From Streptomyces sp. NRRL F-5122 (GTDB lineage Bacteria > Actinomycetota > Actinomycetes > Streptomycetales > Streptomycetaceae), in contig NZ_LMWH01000238.1 of the NCBI RefSeq assembly GCF_001507435.1, forward strand, positions 58,238-122,237: a stretch of DNA of 64,000 nt. Direction: 5' to 3'. The notes below the pieces were generated by a model, which was given only the letters and a program-made list of their open reading frames with translations, did not search any database and was not told where the DNA came from. Every line of letters starts with the position of its first letter. Position 1 is the first letter of the stretch. The position numbers were made by a program, and so were the translations under genes. Shown here piece by piece: positions 25,374-35,800 of this stretch.

Positions 25374-25633
25374 GATCCCCTCCCCGGAGAGGGGAGCATC
25401 GCACATGGCCGGCAGTCTGCGAAACCGCTTCACATGGCAGCTGATGTAGGCGTTCCGAGGTGCCTCTCACTATCGGGCGCCCCTCAACGCCTTCAGCCGG
25501 GGACGTGGCCCGGAACTCGTGCAAACCTCAATCAGTCCGACGATGTCAGAGACCGGCGGGGCCTCGGACCCTCTGTCTACTTGGATCACCTACGCTCCTG
25601 CCGTCTCACTGTGCACACGGAGGGGATATCAGG

Positions 25634-27043
25634 GTGGGGAAGAGAAGAAGAGACAGCATCGCGGCGGCAGTTACGGTGACGGCGGCCGCCGTGACAGGCG
25701 TGGTCGCCATACCCGGTGAGGCCGTGGCAAAGCCGATCGCCGCCCCCGCGGACTTCAACGGCGACGGATACCGGGACCTGGTCGTCCCGGCGCCCACAGC
25801 CAAGGTCGGGGGCAAGGACGGGGCCGGCGCGGTCGTCGTGCTCTACGGCGCCAAGACCGGCGTGTCCGCCTCGCGCAGGGCCGTCATCACGCAGAACACC
25901 GCCGGTGTGCCCGACAGCGCCGAGACTGAGGACCTGTTCGGGTCCTCGACCGCTTACGCCGATCTGGACAAGGACGGCTACAGCGACCTGATCGTCGGGG
26001 CGCCCTGGGAGGACCTGGGCACCACCAAGGACGTCGGCACCGTCACCGTCTTGTGGGGCGGCAAGAACGGCCTGTCCGCGGCGAGCACGCTGCCGTCGCC
26101 GCGGGTCTCGTACGGCCAGTACGGCTTGGACGTCGCCGCCGTACGCGACAGCCAGGGGCCCCGCGTCCTGGTGGGCGGGTACGACGGATCGATCGAGTTC
26201 AGCGGCACCTTCAAGCGCACCGGATCGGTCAGCGCGAAGACGTCGTACGTCGGGTTGACGGGGTCCGTGGGCGTCGTCGACCTCGGGGACCTCAACCACG
26301 ACGGCCGAGCGGAGCGCATCGTCACTACGCTCCGGGCCGGCGGTTACAGCGGCGGGCGCGTGTATGTGGATCCCTCGAACGGGAATCGCGCCCCGCTGCC
26401 CACCGACGGCACCACGACCGCTGTCGGGGACGTCAACGGCGACGGCTATAACGACTTGGTCGTCGGCGACCCCGACGAGCCGACGACCGGCACAAGCGGT
26501 CACAGGGGCGGCGAGCTCACTCTCTGGTACGGCGGTCCGCTGGGCCTCGCCGACGCCAAGCCTGTACACATCAGCCAGGACAGCCCCGGCGTCTACGGCA
26601 CGTCGGACACGCACAACAGGTTCGGCACCGCCATCGCCGTCACCGACCTGAACAAGGACGGCCTTGGCGACATCGTCGTCGGCGTCCCCGGCCAGACACA
26701 GAGCAACCAGGCTGGTGCTGGGGTCGTCGTCGTCATCCCCGGCAAGAAGACCGGGACGCCCGGCACCGGCTCGTACCCGCTGTCCCAGGAGACCGTGTCC
26801 GTGCCCGGGACGTCGGCCCAGGGTGACGCCTTCGGCACCACGCTCACGGTCGGGGACCTCGACAAGGACGGCCACCCCGATGTGATCGTCGGCGGCGGGG
26901 GTGAGGACCACTACCGCGGCGCGGTCTGGATCCTGCGCGGCACGTCCACACGGCCGACCGGAACGGGCGGTGTGGAGCTGACCGCGTCGAAGCTCGGAGC
27001 GGGCGGCGAATCCCCCCAAATCGGAGGCTTCCAGCCGTCGTAG
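25634..27043 (+). CDS. Secreted FG-GAP (integrin-alpha-like) repeat protein
   Basis: This 469-residue protein starts at GTG 25634 (VGKRRRDSIAAAVTVTAAAVTGVVAIPGEAVA), a Sec signal peptide, with AGGGGATATCAGG ahead. About six FG-GAP/calcium-loop repeats follow, each with DxNxDGxxDL: DFNGDGYRDLVV, DLDKDGYSDLIVG, DLNHDGRAERIVT, DVNGDGYNDLVVG, DLNKDGLGDIVVG, DLDKDGHPDVIVG. These build a calcium-stabilised beta-propeller as in integrin alpha chains. Streptomyces secretes many such proteins of unknown role, perhaps adhesion. The divergent partner is the Fn3/PA14 protein. Confidence 0.88.
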   Translation: MGKRRRDSIAAAVTVTAAAVTGVVAIPGEAVAKPIAAPADFNGDGYRDLVVPAPTAKVGGKDGAGAVVVLYGAKTGVSASRRAVITQNTAGVPDSAETEDLFGSSTAYADLDKDGYSDLIVGAPWEDLGTTKDVGTVTVLWGGKNGLSAASTLPSPRVSYGQYGLDVAAVRDSQGPRVLVGGYDGSIEFSGTFKRTGSVSAKTSYVGLTGSVGVVDLGDLNHDGRAERIVTTLRAGGYSGGRVYVDPSNGNRAPLPTDGTTTAVGDVNGDGYNDLVVGDPDEPTTGTSGHRGGELTLWYGGPLGLADAKPVHISQDSPGVYGTSDTHNRFGTAIAVTDLNKDGLGDIVVGVPGQTQSNQAGAGVVVVIPGKKTGTPGTGSYPLSQETVSVPGTSAQGDAFGTTLTVGDLDKDGHPDVIVGGGGEDHYRGAVWILRGTSTRPTGTGGVELTASKLGAGGESPQIGGFQPS

Positions 27044-27096
27044 GCCTCGGTCACGCCCCGCCTCCTCGATGTCAGCGGGTGATGTCACGGGCACGA

Positions 27097-27132
27097 AAAG
27101 GCCCCCTCCGAAGATCCTCGGAGGGGGCTTTG
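27097..27132 (+). terminator. Hairpin after FG-GAP gene and before the tRNA cluster
   Basis: AAAGGCCCCCTCCGA pairs with TCGGAGGGGGCTTT (one bulged G). It lies between convergent transcription units: the FG-GAP gene on the plus strand and the tRNA genes on the minus strand. Confidence 0.7.
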
Positions 27133-27149
27133 CCCTGATAGGGCGGCGG

Positions 27150-27223
27150 TGGCTGGGGCCGGGGTCGAACCGGCGACCTTCCGCTTTTCAGGCGGACGCT
27201 CGTACCAACTGAGCTACCCAGCC
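27150..27223 (-). tRNA. tRNA-Phe (GAA)
   Basis: The minus-strand cloverleaf has acceptor GGCTGGG/CCCAGCC, anticodon stem TCCGC/GCGGA with loop CTGAAAA (GAA), and T-loop TTCGACC. CCA is not encoded. First gene 3' in a three-tRNA cluster. Confidence 0.97.
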
Positions 27224-27225
27224 GC

Positions 27226-27245
27226 AAGGTTTCACGTGAAACCTT
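27226..27245. promoter_or_regulatory. parS-like chromosome partition site
   Basis: The 14-bp core GTTTCACGTGAAAC (27229-27242) is identical to the Streptomyces parS consensus bound by ParB, and the symmetry extends to a perfect 20-bp palindrome. It lies between the tRNA-Phe and tRNA-Asp genes, where a terminator would serve no purpose. ParB binding is inferred from the sequence match. Confidence 0.85.
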
Positions 27246-27247
27246 AG

Positions 27248-27322
27248 CGGTCCTGACGGGATTTGAACCCGCGGCCTCCACCTTGACAGGGTGGCGAGCA
27301 CTCCAAACTGCTCCACAGGACC
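27248..27322 (-). tRNA. tRNA-Asp (GTC), second copy
   Basis: Identical in sequence to the tRNA-Asp at 10402-10476, including loop CTGTCAA (anticodon GTC). It sits between the parS-like site and tRNA-Glu. Confidence 0.97.
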
Positions 27323-27358
27323 AAGCGTGCGTACGACAGTGTCGCACATGGTGGTGCG

Positions 27359-27431
27359 TGCCCCCAACGGGATTCGAACCCGTGCTACCGCCTTGAAAGG
27401 GCGGCGTCCTAGGCCGCTAGACGATGAGGGC
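27359..27431 (-). tRNA. tRNA-Glu (TTC)
   Basis: The minus-strand cloverleaf has acceptor GCCCTCA/TGGGGGC, anticodon stem CCGCC/GGCGG with loop CTTTCAA (TTC), and T-loop TTCGAAT. First gene of the minus-strand tRNA cluster. Confidence 0.97.
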
Positions 27432-27511
27432 TATCGGCCCGCCTGCGCGCTTCTCAGCGCGTCGGGGACGTGAGAAGCATATGGGATGCGGGGAGCGTTC
27501 GCCAAAACAGT

Positions 27512-29128
27512 TCAGGGGGCGCTCGACGCAGGGGGCGCGCCGGGACGGGACGGGGTCGAGGTGGAGCTGCCGGGTGGCGTGGAGGTCGGGGGTGACGTGT
27601 CGGGGGAAGGCCCGGTGTCCGGCTGGTTCTCCTCGGCCAGATGGCGGGACACCTCGGCCGTGGTCTGGCCCAGGCCGCCGAGTTTGATCTCGTCCCAGGC
27701 CTGCAGACGTCGGGTGTCCCGGTCCAGATAGAGGACCGAGGCCTCGATGGGTGCCGGGTACTTGTGCTCGACCGCACGCAGCCCGCTGCCGCCCGTCGAG
27801 CCCTCGATGCGCAGCCGGGTGCCGTACTTCATGATCTCCGTTCCCTCGTGGTGCAGATGCCCGGCGAGCACCAGGGGCACCGCGCCGTCCGTTCCGCGTG
27901 CGGCTGTGGGCTCATGGGCGATGGCGATGTCGACGGGGGTGCCGGCGGCCTTCTGGTCGGTCAAGGCCGCGGCCAGGCGGGCGCCCGCGAGCTCCTCGGC
28001 CCGTTCGCCGCCCGGCTCGACCGAGCGGTCGGGGGTGAACTGGGGGTCGCCGATCCCGGCGAACCGCAGGCCTGCGACGGACACCGCCTTGCCGTCGTCC
28101 AGCACGTGGACGTTCTTCAAGCCCTCCAGATAGCGCTGGGTGGCGCGGGAGTCGTGGTTGCCGCGGACCCAGACGTACGGGGCGCCGAGGTCGGAGATCG
28201 GGTCGAGGAAGCCGTTCTCCGCGGCCGTGCCGTGGTCCATGGTGTCGCCCGAGTCGACGATCACGTTGATCTTGTACTGCTCCACCAGTGACGCGATGAT
28301 CTTCCAGCTCGCCGGGTTGAGGTGGATGTCGGAGACGTGCAGGACCCGGATGGTCGTCGGGTCGGGGTCGTAGGCCGGGAGTGTGGACGTGACGTCGTAG
28401 AGCTTGGTCACGTTCGTCACCAGGCGTGCCAACTCCTCCTGGTAGACATTGAATTCCGTGACGATGCTGCGCGCGTTGCCGACCACGGACGGGGCGGAGG
28501 ACAGCAGTCCGGAGAACCTCGGTTCCAGGACCGACTTGGGGTTCCAGGTGGCCCAGGCCGTCGCCCCGGAGGCGGCGAGGAGGGTCAGTGCCAGACCGCC
28601 GGCGGCGAGGGCGCGGCGCGGACGGCGGTAGACGGCCAGCCCGAGCGCGGTGGCGCCGGCGACCACGGCCACGCCGGAGCGCACGGCGAGGTCAACCGTG
28701 CCGTGTTCGACGTCGTGGGCGATCTCCTCCTGGAGCCCGGAGATCCGCTCCGGGTGGTCGACCAGGGCCTGGGCGCGGTCCGGGTCGAGCTGGTCGACGT
28801 TCACGTCGAGGCGGACGGGTGCCTTGTGGCTGTCCAGCTCCAGGGCGCCGAGCGGCGAGACGTTGATCTTCGTACCGCCGGCGAGCGAGGGACGCAGCGT
28901 CATGGTGGTGTTCATGGGCCCCACCGGGACGCGTACGTTGCCCACGATCAGCAGGCCGAGCCAGGCGCCCAGGAGGACGACGGCGACCATGCCGAGCGCC
29001 CGGAGCCAGGGATGGGGCTGTGGGACCAGTTCGGCGGACGGATGGGGTCGGAGCGAGCGGTAGTACCGGGCGAGCGTGCCTGACGCCCTTCGTATTCCAA
29101 GCTGAGCTGCGGCGGGGACGCGGGCCAT
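27512..29128 (-). CDS. Membrane-anchored metallophosphoesterase
   Basis: This 538-residue protein has an N-terminal membrane helix (LGMVAVVLLGAWLGLLIVGNV) and two more midway (VAVVAGATALGLAVY, ALAAGGLALTLLAASGATAW). A calcineurin-like phosphoesterase domain occupies about 280-470: VLHVSDIHLN, IVDSGDTMDHG, VRGNHDS, AIAHEP and LAGHLHHEG give all the metal-binding Asp/Asn/His residues. The last 45 residues are Pro/Ser/Thr-rich. The active site is probably outside or at the membrane face. Substrate unknown. It lies upstream of the tRNA cluster, transcribed towards it. Confidence 0.88.
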   Translation of the reverse strand: MARVPAAAQLGIRRASGTLARYYRSLRPHPSAELVPQPHPWLRALGMVAVVLLGAWLGLLIVGNVRVPVGPMNTTMTLRPSLAGGTKINVSPLGALELDSHKAPVRLDVNVDQLDPDRAQALVDHPERISGLQEEIAHDVEHGTVDLAVRSGVAVVAGATALGLAVYRRPRRALAAGGLALTLLAASGATAWATWNPKSVLEPRFSGLLSSAPSVVGNARSIVTEFNVYQEELARLVTNVTKLYDVTSTLPAYDPDPTTIRVLHVSDIHLNPASWKIIASLVEQYKINVIVDSGDTMDHGTAAENGFLDPISDLGAPYVWVRGNHDSRATQRYLEGLKNVHVLDDGKAVSVAGLRFAGIGDPQFTPDRSVEPGGERAEELAGARLAAALTDQKAAGTPVDIAIAHEPTAARGTDGAVPLVLAGHLHHEGTEIMKYGTRLRIEGSTGGSGLRAVEHKYPAPIEASVLYLDRDTRRLQAWDEIKLGGLGQTTAEVSRHLAEENQPDTGPSPDTSPPTSTPPGSSTSTPSRPGAPPASSAP

Positions 29129-29214
29129 TGGTCCCGTATGCCCAAGTTCCCCGGCTGATATGCGGAACGGTTCACGGCTCTCCTCGGACGGGGTTCGTAC
29201 CGGACAATGGCCCT

Positions 29215-29565
29215 GTGCTGGAGATGACGCGCGAGGAGTTCGAGGAACTGGTCGCCGAGGCGCTCGACCGGATCCCGCCGGAGCTGACGCGGCTGATGGA
29301 CAACGTGGCGGTGTTCGTCGAGGACGAGCCGTCCGCCGACGACCCCGAGCTGCTCGGACTGTACGAGGGGACTCCGCTGACGGACCGCGGGGAGTGGTAC
29401 GCGGGGGTGCTGCCGGACCGGATCACCGTCTACCGGGGGCCGACCCTGCGGATCTGCGAGACGCGTGCGGACGTGGTGGCGGAGACCGAGGTCACGGTGG
29501 TCCACGAGATCGCCCATCACTTCGGGATCGACGACGCCCGGCTGCACGCGCTCGGGTACGGATGA
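29215..29565 (+). CDS. Zincin-like metallopeptidase family protein
   Basis: This 116-residue protein has an HExxH motif in VVHEIAHHFGIDDARLHALGYG, the hallmark of the small actinobacterial zincin family (PF06262-like). Two His plus a downstream Asp or His are the likely zinc ligands. The N-terminal half is MTREEFEELVAEALDRIPPELTRLMDNVAVFVEDEP, conserved in the family. Its physiological substrate is unknown. GTG 29215 has no ribosome site upstream, so leaderless translation is possible; ATG 29224 is an alternative. It is divergent from the phosphoesterase gene. Confidence 0.88.
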   Translation: MLEMTREEFEELVAEALDRIPPELTRLMDNVAVFVEDEPSADDPELLGLYEGTPLTDRGEWYAGVLPDRITVYRGPTLRICETRADVVAETEVTVVHEIAHHFGIDDARLHALGYG

Positions 29566-29795
29566 CGGCGCCGGACGGCGTGTGTGCGCGGGCGCCGGGC
29601 CCTGTGGACCGGGGACGCGACTCGCCGGACGCGTGACGTTCTCCCCCGGGTGCGTGTCCTCCCGTGGGTACGGGGAGTTGGGCAGGGGGACTCCTCGCAC
29701 CTTCCCCGCGCTCTCGGCCGCTCCCCAGGTTCTCGGTTCCACCGGACCGGGGGACCCTCACGGGCAGGGGAGACCCCTATCGGAGGTGGCTGCCC

Positions 29796-30320
29796 GTGCG
29801 CGCCTGTTACGTACTCGTCCGTCTGGCCGCCGCGGTCATGGTCGTGGCCGCGGTCGCCGGCTGCATGAGCGTGGGGGACGACGAGGGCAGTCCCTCCCCG
29901 TCGCACTCGGCGGGACACCACGGAGGGGGTGCACCCGGCGGCGGGTCGGCGGTGGGCCAGGGTGTGGGTGGCGGCCGCGGCGGGGCCGCGGTCAAGGGCG
30001 GTTCGACCGACCCGGACGAGTCCTCCGGGACCTCCGCGTCCCCTTCCTCCTCCGAGTCCGAGCACGGTGGCAAGGGCAAGGACGGCAAGCCGACCGCCGG
30101 GCACACCGAGGGCAAGGGGGGTGACGGAGGGGTGCCTCCCGCTCCGACGGACGGGAATCCGACCCCGACGGACAGCACGGCGGATCCGACACCGCCGAGC
30201 GAGCCGGACCCCGCCTCGTCCACGCCGACGACCGCCGAGCCCTCGTCCTCGGCGCATGAGCAGACCACCCAGCTGATGCAGCGGGAGCCCGCGCCCCGTG
30301 CGGGCGTTCCGGCGATGTAG
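29796..30320 (+). CDS. Low-complexity lipoprotein
   Basis: This 174-residue protein has a lipoprotein signal (YVLVRLAAAVMVVAAVAGCMS, lipobox VAGC). Almost the whole mature part is disordered: Gly-rich, then Ser/Thr/Pro/Glu-rich repeats (GGSTDPDESSGTSASPSSSESE, TPTDSTADPTPPSEPD). There is no folded domain, so it may be a surface spacer or cell-wall-crossing tether. GTG 29796 is backed by GGAGGTGG about 7 bp upstream. It sits alone between the zincin and the helicase gene. Confidence 0.75.
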   Translation: MRACYVLVRLAAAVMVVAAVAGCMSVGDDEGSPSPSHSAGHHGGGAPGGGSAVGQGVGGGRGGAAVKGGSTDPDESSGTSASPSSSESEHGGKGKDGKPTAGHTEGKGGDGGVPPAPTDGNPTPTDSTADPTPPSEPDPASSTPTTAEPSSSAHEQTTQLMQREPAPRAGVPAM

Positions 30321-30586
30321 CCGTCCGCCCGCCCGGGGAGGCCCACGGCGGGGCGAAGCGGCCGTGTGGTGAGGGTCACCCGTGGCGGGCGGGACTCGGT
30401 TTGCACTCGACGGGGCCGGGTGCGTATGGTGGTAGATCGTTTGATCCCATTTGCCCGGCGCCACAAAGACGCGCCGCGTGTGGCGCGTACTCTCCCTTGC
30501 CGTGGCCGGACCGCATTGAGGCGGTCGAATGCGACTTCACGGATGTTTGGGCGCGTGCCGTGAACTCCGGAAGGTTCGCATTTCGC

Positions 30587-32613
30587 ATGTCTGCTGTCAG
30601 TACTGAGCACGTCGTCCTGTCCGAGGACACCGAGGGCGGGGAAACCGCCCCCGAGGTGACTTTCGCCGATCTAGGGCTCCCCGAGGGCATCGTCCGCAAG
30701 CTCGCCCAGAACGGCGTCACCGTCCCCTTCCCGATCCAGGCCGCGACCATCCCGGACGCCCTGGTCGGCAAGGACATCCTCGGCCGCGGCCGCACGGGTT
30801 CCGGCAAGACGCTCTCCTTCGGTCTGCCGACCCTCGCCACCCTGGCGGGCGGCCGCACCGAGAAGAAGAAGCCGCGGGCCGTGATCCTCACGCCGACCCG
30901 TGAGCTCGCCATGCAGGTCGCGGACGCGCTGCAGCCGTACGGCGACGTGCTCGGCCTGAAGATGAAGGTCGTCTGCGGCGGCACGTCCATGGCGAACCAG
31001 ATCTACGCCCTCGAGCGCGGTGTGGACGTTCTGGTCGCCACGCCCGGCCGTCTGCGCGACATCATCAACCGCGGTGCCTGCTCCCTCGAGAACGTGCAGA
31101 TCGCGGTGCTCGACGAGGCCGACCAGATGTCGGACCTGGGCTTTCTTCCCGAGGTCACCGAGCTGCTCGACCAGGTGCCGGCCGACGGCCAGCGCATGCT
31201 CTTCTCCGCGACCATGGAGAACGAGATCCAGACCCTCGTCGACCGGTACCTGAACGAGCCGGTGAGCCACGAGGTCGACGCCGCCCAGGGCGCCGTGACG
31301 ACCATGTCGCACCACATCCTCATCGTTAAGCCCAAGGACAAGGCCCCGGTCACCGCGGCGATCGCCTCCCGCAAGGGGCGGACCATCGTCTTCGTCCGCA
31401 CCCAGCTCGGTGCCGACCGGGTCGCCGAGCAGATGCGCGACGCCGGTGTGAAGGCGGATGCGCTGCACGGCGGCATGACGCAGGGCGCGCGCACCCGGAC
31501 GCTGGCCGACTTCAAGGACGGCTACGTGAACGTGCTCGTCGCCACGGACGTCGCGGCCCGCGGCATCCACGTCGACGGGATCGACCTCGTCCTGAACGTG
31601 GACCCGGCCGGCGACCACAAGGACTACCTGCACCGCGCCGGACGCACGGCCCGCGCCGGCCGTACCGGCACGGTCGTCTCCCTCGCCCTGCCGCACCAGC
31701 GGCGCCAGATCTTCCGGCTGATGGAGGACGCGGGCGTCGACGCCTCGCGCCACATCATCCAGGGCGGGGCCGCGTTCGACCCCGAGGTCGCCGACATCAC
31801 CGGCGCCCGGTCCATGACCGAGGTCCAGGCCGAGTCCGCCGGCAACGCCGCGCAGCAGGCCGAGCGCGAGGTCGCCCACCTCACCAAGCAGCTGGAGCAC
31901 GCCACCCGGCGTGCGACCGAACTGCGCGAGGAGGCGGACCGGTTGGTCGCCCGTGCCGCGCGGGAGCGGGGCGAGGACCCGGAGTCGGCGGTCCAGGCGG
32001 CCACCGACGCGTCCACGGCGGCCGCCGAGGCGCCGGAGGCGGGGATCTCCGTGCCCGAGCAGCCGACCGCCCAGGACGTCGAGCGTGCCGAGCGCGAGGA
32101 GCGGCCGGCCGGTTCGTCGTACGAGCGCCGTGAACAGCGCGACGATCGGGGCGGTTCCCACCGCGACCGCGAGTTCGACCGGGGCCGTGACCGCCGGGAC
32201 GACCGCGGAGGCTTCAACCGCGACCGGGACCGTGGTTTCGACCGTCGGGACGGCGAGCGTGGTGAGCGTGGCGGCCGTTCCGCCGGGACGACCGCGGAGG
32301 CTTCAACCGCGACCGGGACCGTGGTTTCGACCGTCGGGACGGCGAGCGTGGTGAGCGTGGCGGCCGTTCCTTCGAGCGTCGTGACGACCGTGGCGGTTTC
32401 CGCCGGGACAACGACCGGCGTCCGTTCGAGCGCCGTGACGACCGCGGTGGGCACCGTGGCAGCGACCGGCCCTTCAACCGCGACCGCCAGGGCGACCGCC
32501 CCGGCTTCCGCGCCGGCGGTCACGAGCGCCCGTTCGGCCGCCGTGACGACCACCGCGGCTCGGGCGGGTTCGGCCGCCGCGAGGACAAGCCCCGCTGGAA
32601 GCGCAACGGCTGA
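30587..32613 (+). pseudogene. DEAD-box RNA helicase, frame broken by 89-bp duplication in the RGG tail
   Basis: From ATG 30587 the helicase core is complete: Q motif with VPFPIQ, GRGRTGSGKT (about 66-75), TPTRELAMQ, LDEADQMSDLGF, FSATMENE, ATDVAARGIHVDGIDLV and HRAGRTARAGRTG. A coiled linker and an Arg/Gly/Asp-rich RNA-binding tail follow (RGGFNRDRDRGFDRRDGERGERGG). Inside the tail the unit 32192-32280 is exactly repeated at 32281-32369. As 89 is not a multiple of three, the frame shifts. In the shifted frame translation misses the native stop TGA 32611-32613 and stays open into the next gene, ending at 35926. Without one copy the tail ends normally in RREDKPRWKRNG. The core may still work. 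Confidence 0.88.
32192..32369 (+). repeat. Perfect 89-bp tandem duplication in helicase gene
   Basis: 32192-32280 and 32281-32369 are identical over all 89 bases. The unit encodes part of the RGG/RDR tail. Its length leaves a remainder of two when divided by three, so two copies shift the reading frame. Identity suggests a recent event, a slippage hot spot or an assembly artefact. Confidence 0.95.
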
Positions 32614-32639
32614 CGCCGGGCGCGCCCCCGCGCGCAGTG

Positions 32640-32683
32640 AACGCCGTGGCCCCCCACCGATTCCGGTGGGGGGCCACGGCGTT
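32640..32683 (+). terminator. Strong hairpin after the native helicase stop
   Basis: A perfect 20-bp stem (AACGCCGTGGCCCCCCACCG and complement) with an ATTC loop, 26 bp after the native stop. It marks the ancestral end of the helicase transcript and separates it from the next gene. Confidence 0.85.
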
Positions 32684-32854
32684 CGTGGTGCCGAAGCCGC
32701 CGCACGAGGCGCGGTAATCGCGTTCCGGCATGCTGTGAACTTCTTATACGATCAGCGGGCTTTGAGGGGGATGTGGCGGCTGGGGGCCGGGGGAATCCGA
32801 TGCGTGCACCGCACGCACACGCATCCCCTCTCATGTTTTCGGGGAGGGATTTCC

Positions 32855-35800
32855 TTGTCGCGTCATGCCTTCACATGCCTGAGGCTGATCGCCGCGTCCG
32901 CCGTTCTCGCCGCCGGGCTGGGACCTATGCTGCCATCGGCTGCATTCGCGGACGGGCCGCACGAGACGGTGGTTCCGGCGACGTTGCGCAGCACCTACAC
33001 CTCCGCCCGGCTCTTCCAGGGGTCGACCTACACGGGCCACGACGGCGCCGGGACCCAGGGCGTCTTCCACTCGCTGGAGGGGTACACCGGTCAAGTCTGG
33101 ACGCGTTATGCGGACGGGCGGACCGTGCCCGTGGTCAAGCCCGCCGGGGCGACCTCCGCCCTGGCGACCGGCGGCGACGTGATCGCCTACCAGTACGGCG
33201 GGGGACGGGTCGATCTGTGGAACGCGGTGGACGGGACCACCCGCAGCGTGCAGACGCCCGCGGGGCTCCAACTGCTCACCGAGTACAGCGACCTGGCGGT
33301 CGGCTGGCGCAGTGTGCAGGCCCCCGACGGGACCACCGTGCGGGAGATGCACCTCCTGATCCCGGACGCCGACGGGACCACACGCGACGTGCCCGTCGGA
33401 GGACTGCCCGAGGGTGTGAACCTCGGGGCGCCCGTGGGCGGGGACGCCACGGGTCTGCTGTTCAACGCCTCCGAGGACGGGCGTTATCTGTCGATCATGG
33501 TCGACCGGAGGACGGGGCAGATCCAGAGCCTGACCCCGCTGCGCTCCAAGGTCTATCTCAAGGCGCAGGTCACCGCCGATCACGTGGTGCTGTTCAACCC
33601 CGACGAGGCCACCGTCCAGGTGCTTTCCCGTTCCGATCTGTCGGCCGCCCCGGTCGGGGTCACGCTGGACGGCACGGGGAGCGTGAACCCCGCAGACGGT
33701 CTCGCCGTGGTCGGTGACTGGCTGGTCCACCGGCCCAGCGCCGGTACGGCCGTGACGGCGGTGCCCATCGCCGGCGGTGCCGCGGTGACCGTGCTCACCT
33801 CGTCGGACTCCCCCGTCTCCGCCGTCTCCGACGGCACGGCCGTGGTCGTCGGGCGCACCACCGCCGACGACTGGGGCATCCAGCGCATCCGCACGGGCGC
33901 GGACGGCCGGCCCGCCGTCACCCAGGTCAAGGCGCTGCCGAAACCGCCGTACAGGATCGAGGGCCTTGCCCTGGAGCAGGGGCGGCTGATCGTCGCGGAA
34001 GAGCGCGATCAGGGGTACCGGCAGGCCTACGGCCGGACCGTCGCGGCGACCGGAACGCCCGAGTTCGGTGAGCGTTCCCTGTACAGCGACGATCTGTTCG
34101 GCTGCCCGTCGGCGGAGGGCGCCTGCCGGCTGTTCGCCACGCCGGACAACCGCGCGGTATGGCTGACGCGGGACACGGGGAGCATCGACCGCCTCCGGGC
34201 CGACGGGCCCGACGAGGGCGGCTGGCGAGAGTTGAGCCTTCCTGCGGGAGGGCAGATCACCGACGCCTCGGGCCGGTACGTGATCCACACGACCGCGACC
34301 CAGCAGCGGGTCGTCCAGGTCGACAACGAGGTCGCGAGCGTCGTCCGCGCACCCGGCGCCGCCGCTCTGTCGGGCGACGTGCTGTGGACGGCGGGGACCA
34401 CCCCCGGCACGGTCACGGCCTACGACCTGACGACGAAGAAGACCACCGAGACCCTCACGATCGACGCCGGGTGCACGCCCACCGAACTCCAGGCGTTCGG
34501 CCGCTGGATCTACTGGACCTGCGACGGGAAGGCCGGGGTCTACGACCGCGACACGCACAGGTCCGTGCCCGTTCCGGCGGACGAGGCGAAGCTGGGCGAC
34601 GGTTTTGTCGTCACGCACGACCGGCGGGCCGGGAAGCTGACGCTCACGACGGTCACGGACGGAACGCCCGTGAGCCGGGTCATCGGCGATCTGCCGGACA
34701 CCGGGGTCTCGCAGCGGGACGTGCGCTGGACGGTCGACGAGTCCGGCCCGAACGCCGCCTACGTCGACGAGCAGGAGCGTGTGCATCTCGTACCGTCCGG
34801 AGTGCCGCAGCAGGCGCTGAGTCCGTTGGACCCGGCGGAGTCCAGCGACAGCGTCTTCGCGGACCAGGGCGACACCGGTCCCGCCCTGACCAGGGTCGAG
34901 CTGTCGAAGCCCGCGGCGAACTGGCGTCTGACGGTGCGCAGCAAGGCGACCGGCAAGGTCGTCGACACCCGCGACGGCGGGGAGGCGCGCGGTGAGCTGG
35001 CGGTGAAGTGGCACGGGACGACCAGTACGGGCTATCTCCCCAACGGGCTCTACTACTGGACGCTCTCGGTCGCGCCGGCGGACGGCGTGGGCGGACCGCT
35101 GGAGACGAAGGGCACGGTCCGGCTGCTGCACGGCGGCGCGGCGCGCCATGACTTCGCGGGCAGCGTTTCGCAGGACCCGGACGGCGTCGGCGATCTGCTC
35201 ACCCTCGACTCCTCGGGCGGTCTGACGATCCACGACGGGACGGGGACCGGGAAGTTCTCCGCGCAGACGACCGCTACGGGCTGGTCCACGTCGATCAAGG
35301 CGGTCCCGTTCGGGGACCTGAGCGGGGACCGCTGCAACGACGTGCTGGTGAAGCTGAGCAGCGGTGCCGTGCGGTTGTACAAGCCGGGTTGTGGTGCGGC
35401 GCTGAAGCCGACCACGTCGTACACGACGCTCGTGACCAGTGGCTGGAACGCGTACGACGTGCTGACCTCGCCGGGGGACATCAGCGGTGACGGGCGGGCC
35501 GACCTGCTCGCCCGCAACGCCGCGACCGGTGCGGTCTACCTGTACAAGGGCACCAGCACCGGAAAACTCTCCACACGCGTCAAGCTGTACGACAACTGGA
35601 AGACGTACAAGAAGGTCGTGGGTGTGGGTGACCTCAACGGTGACGGCATCGGGGACCTGATCGCCCAGGACAAGGCCAATACCCTCTATCGCTACTACGG
35701 CACCGGGAAGGGCTCCTTCGCCTCCCGGGTGCGGTTGTTCACGGGTTGGGGGAACTCGTACAACGTGGTGGTCGGGGCGGGTGACATCACGGGGGACGGC

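Noticed and set aside
27226..27245. Rho-independent terminator between tRNA genes
   Set aside because: The palindrome has no loop or U-tract and equals the parS consensus.
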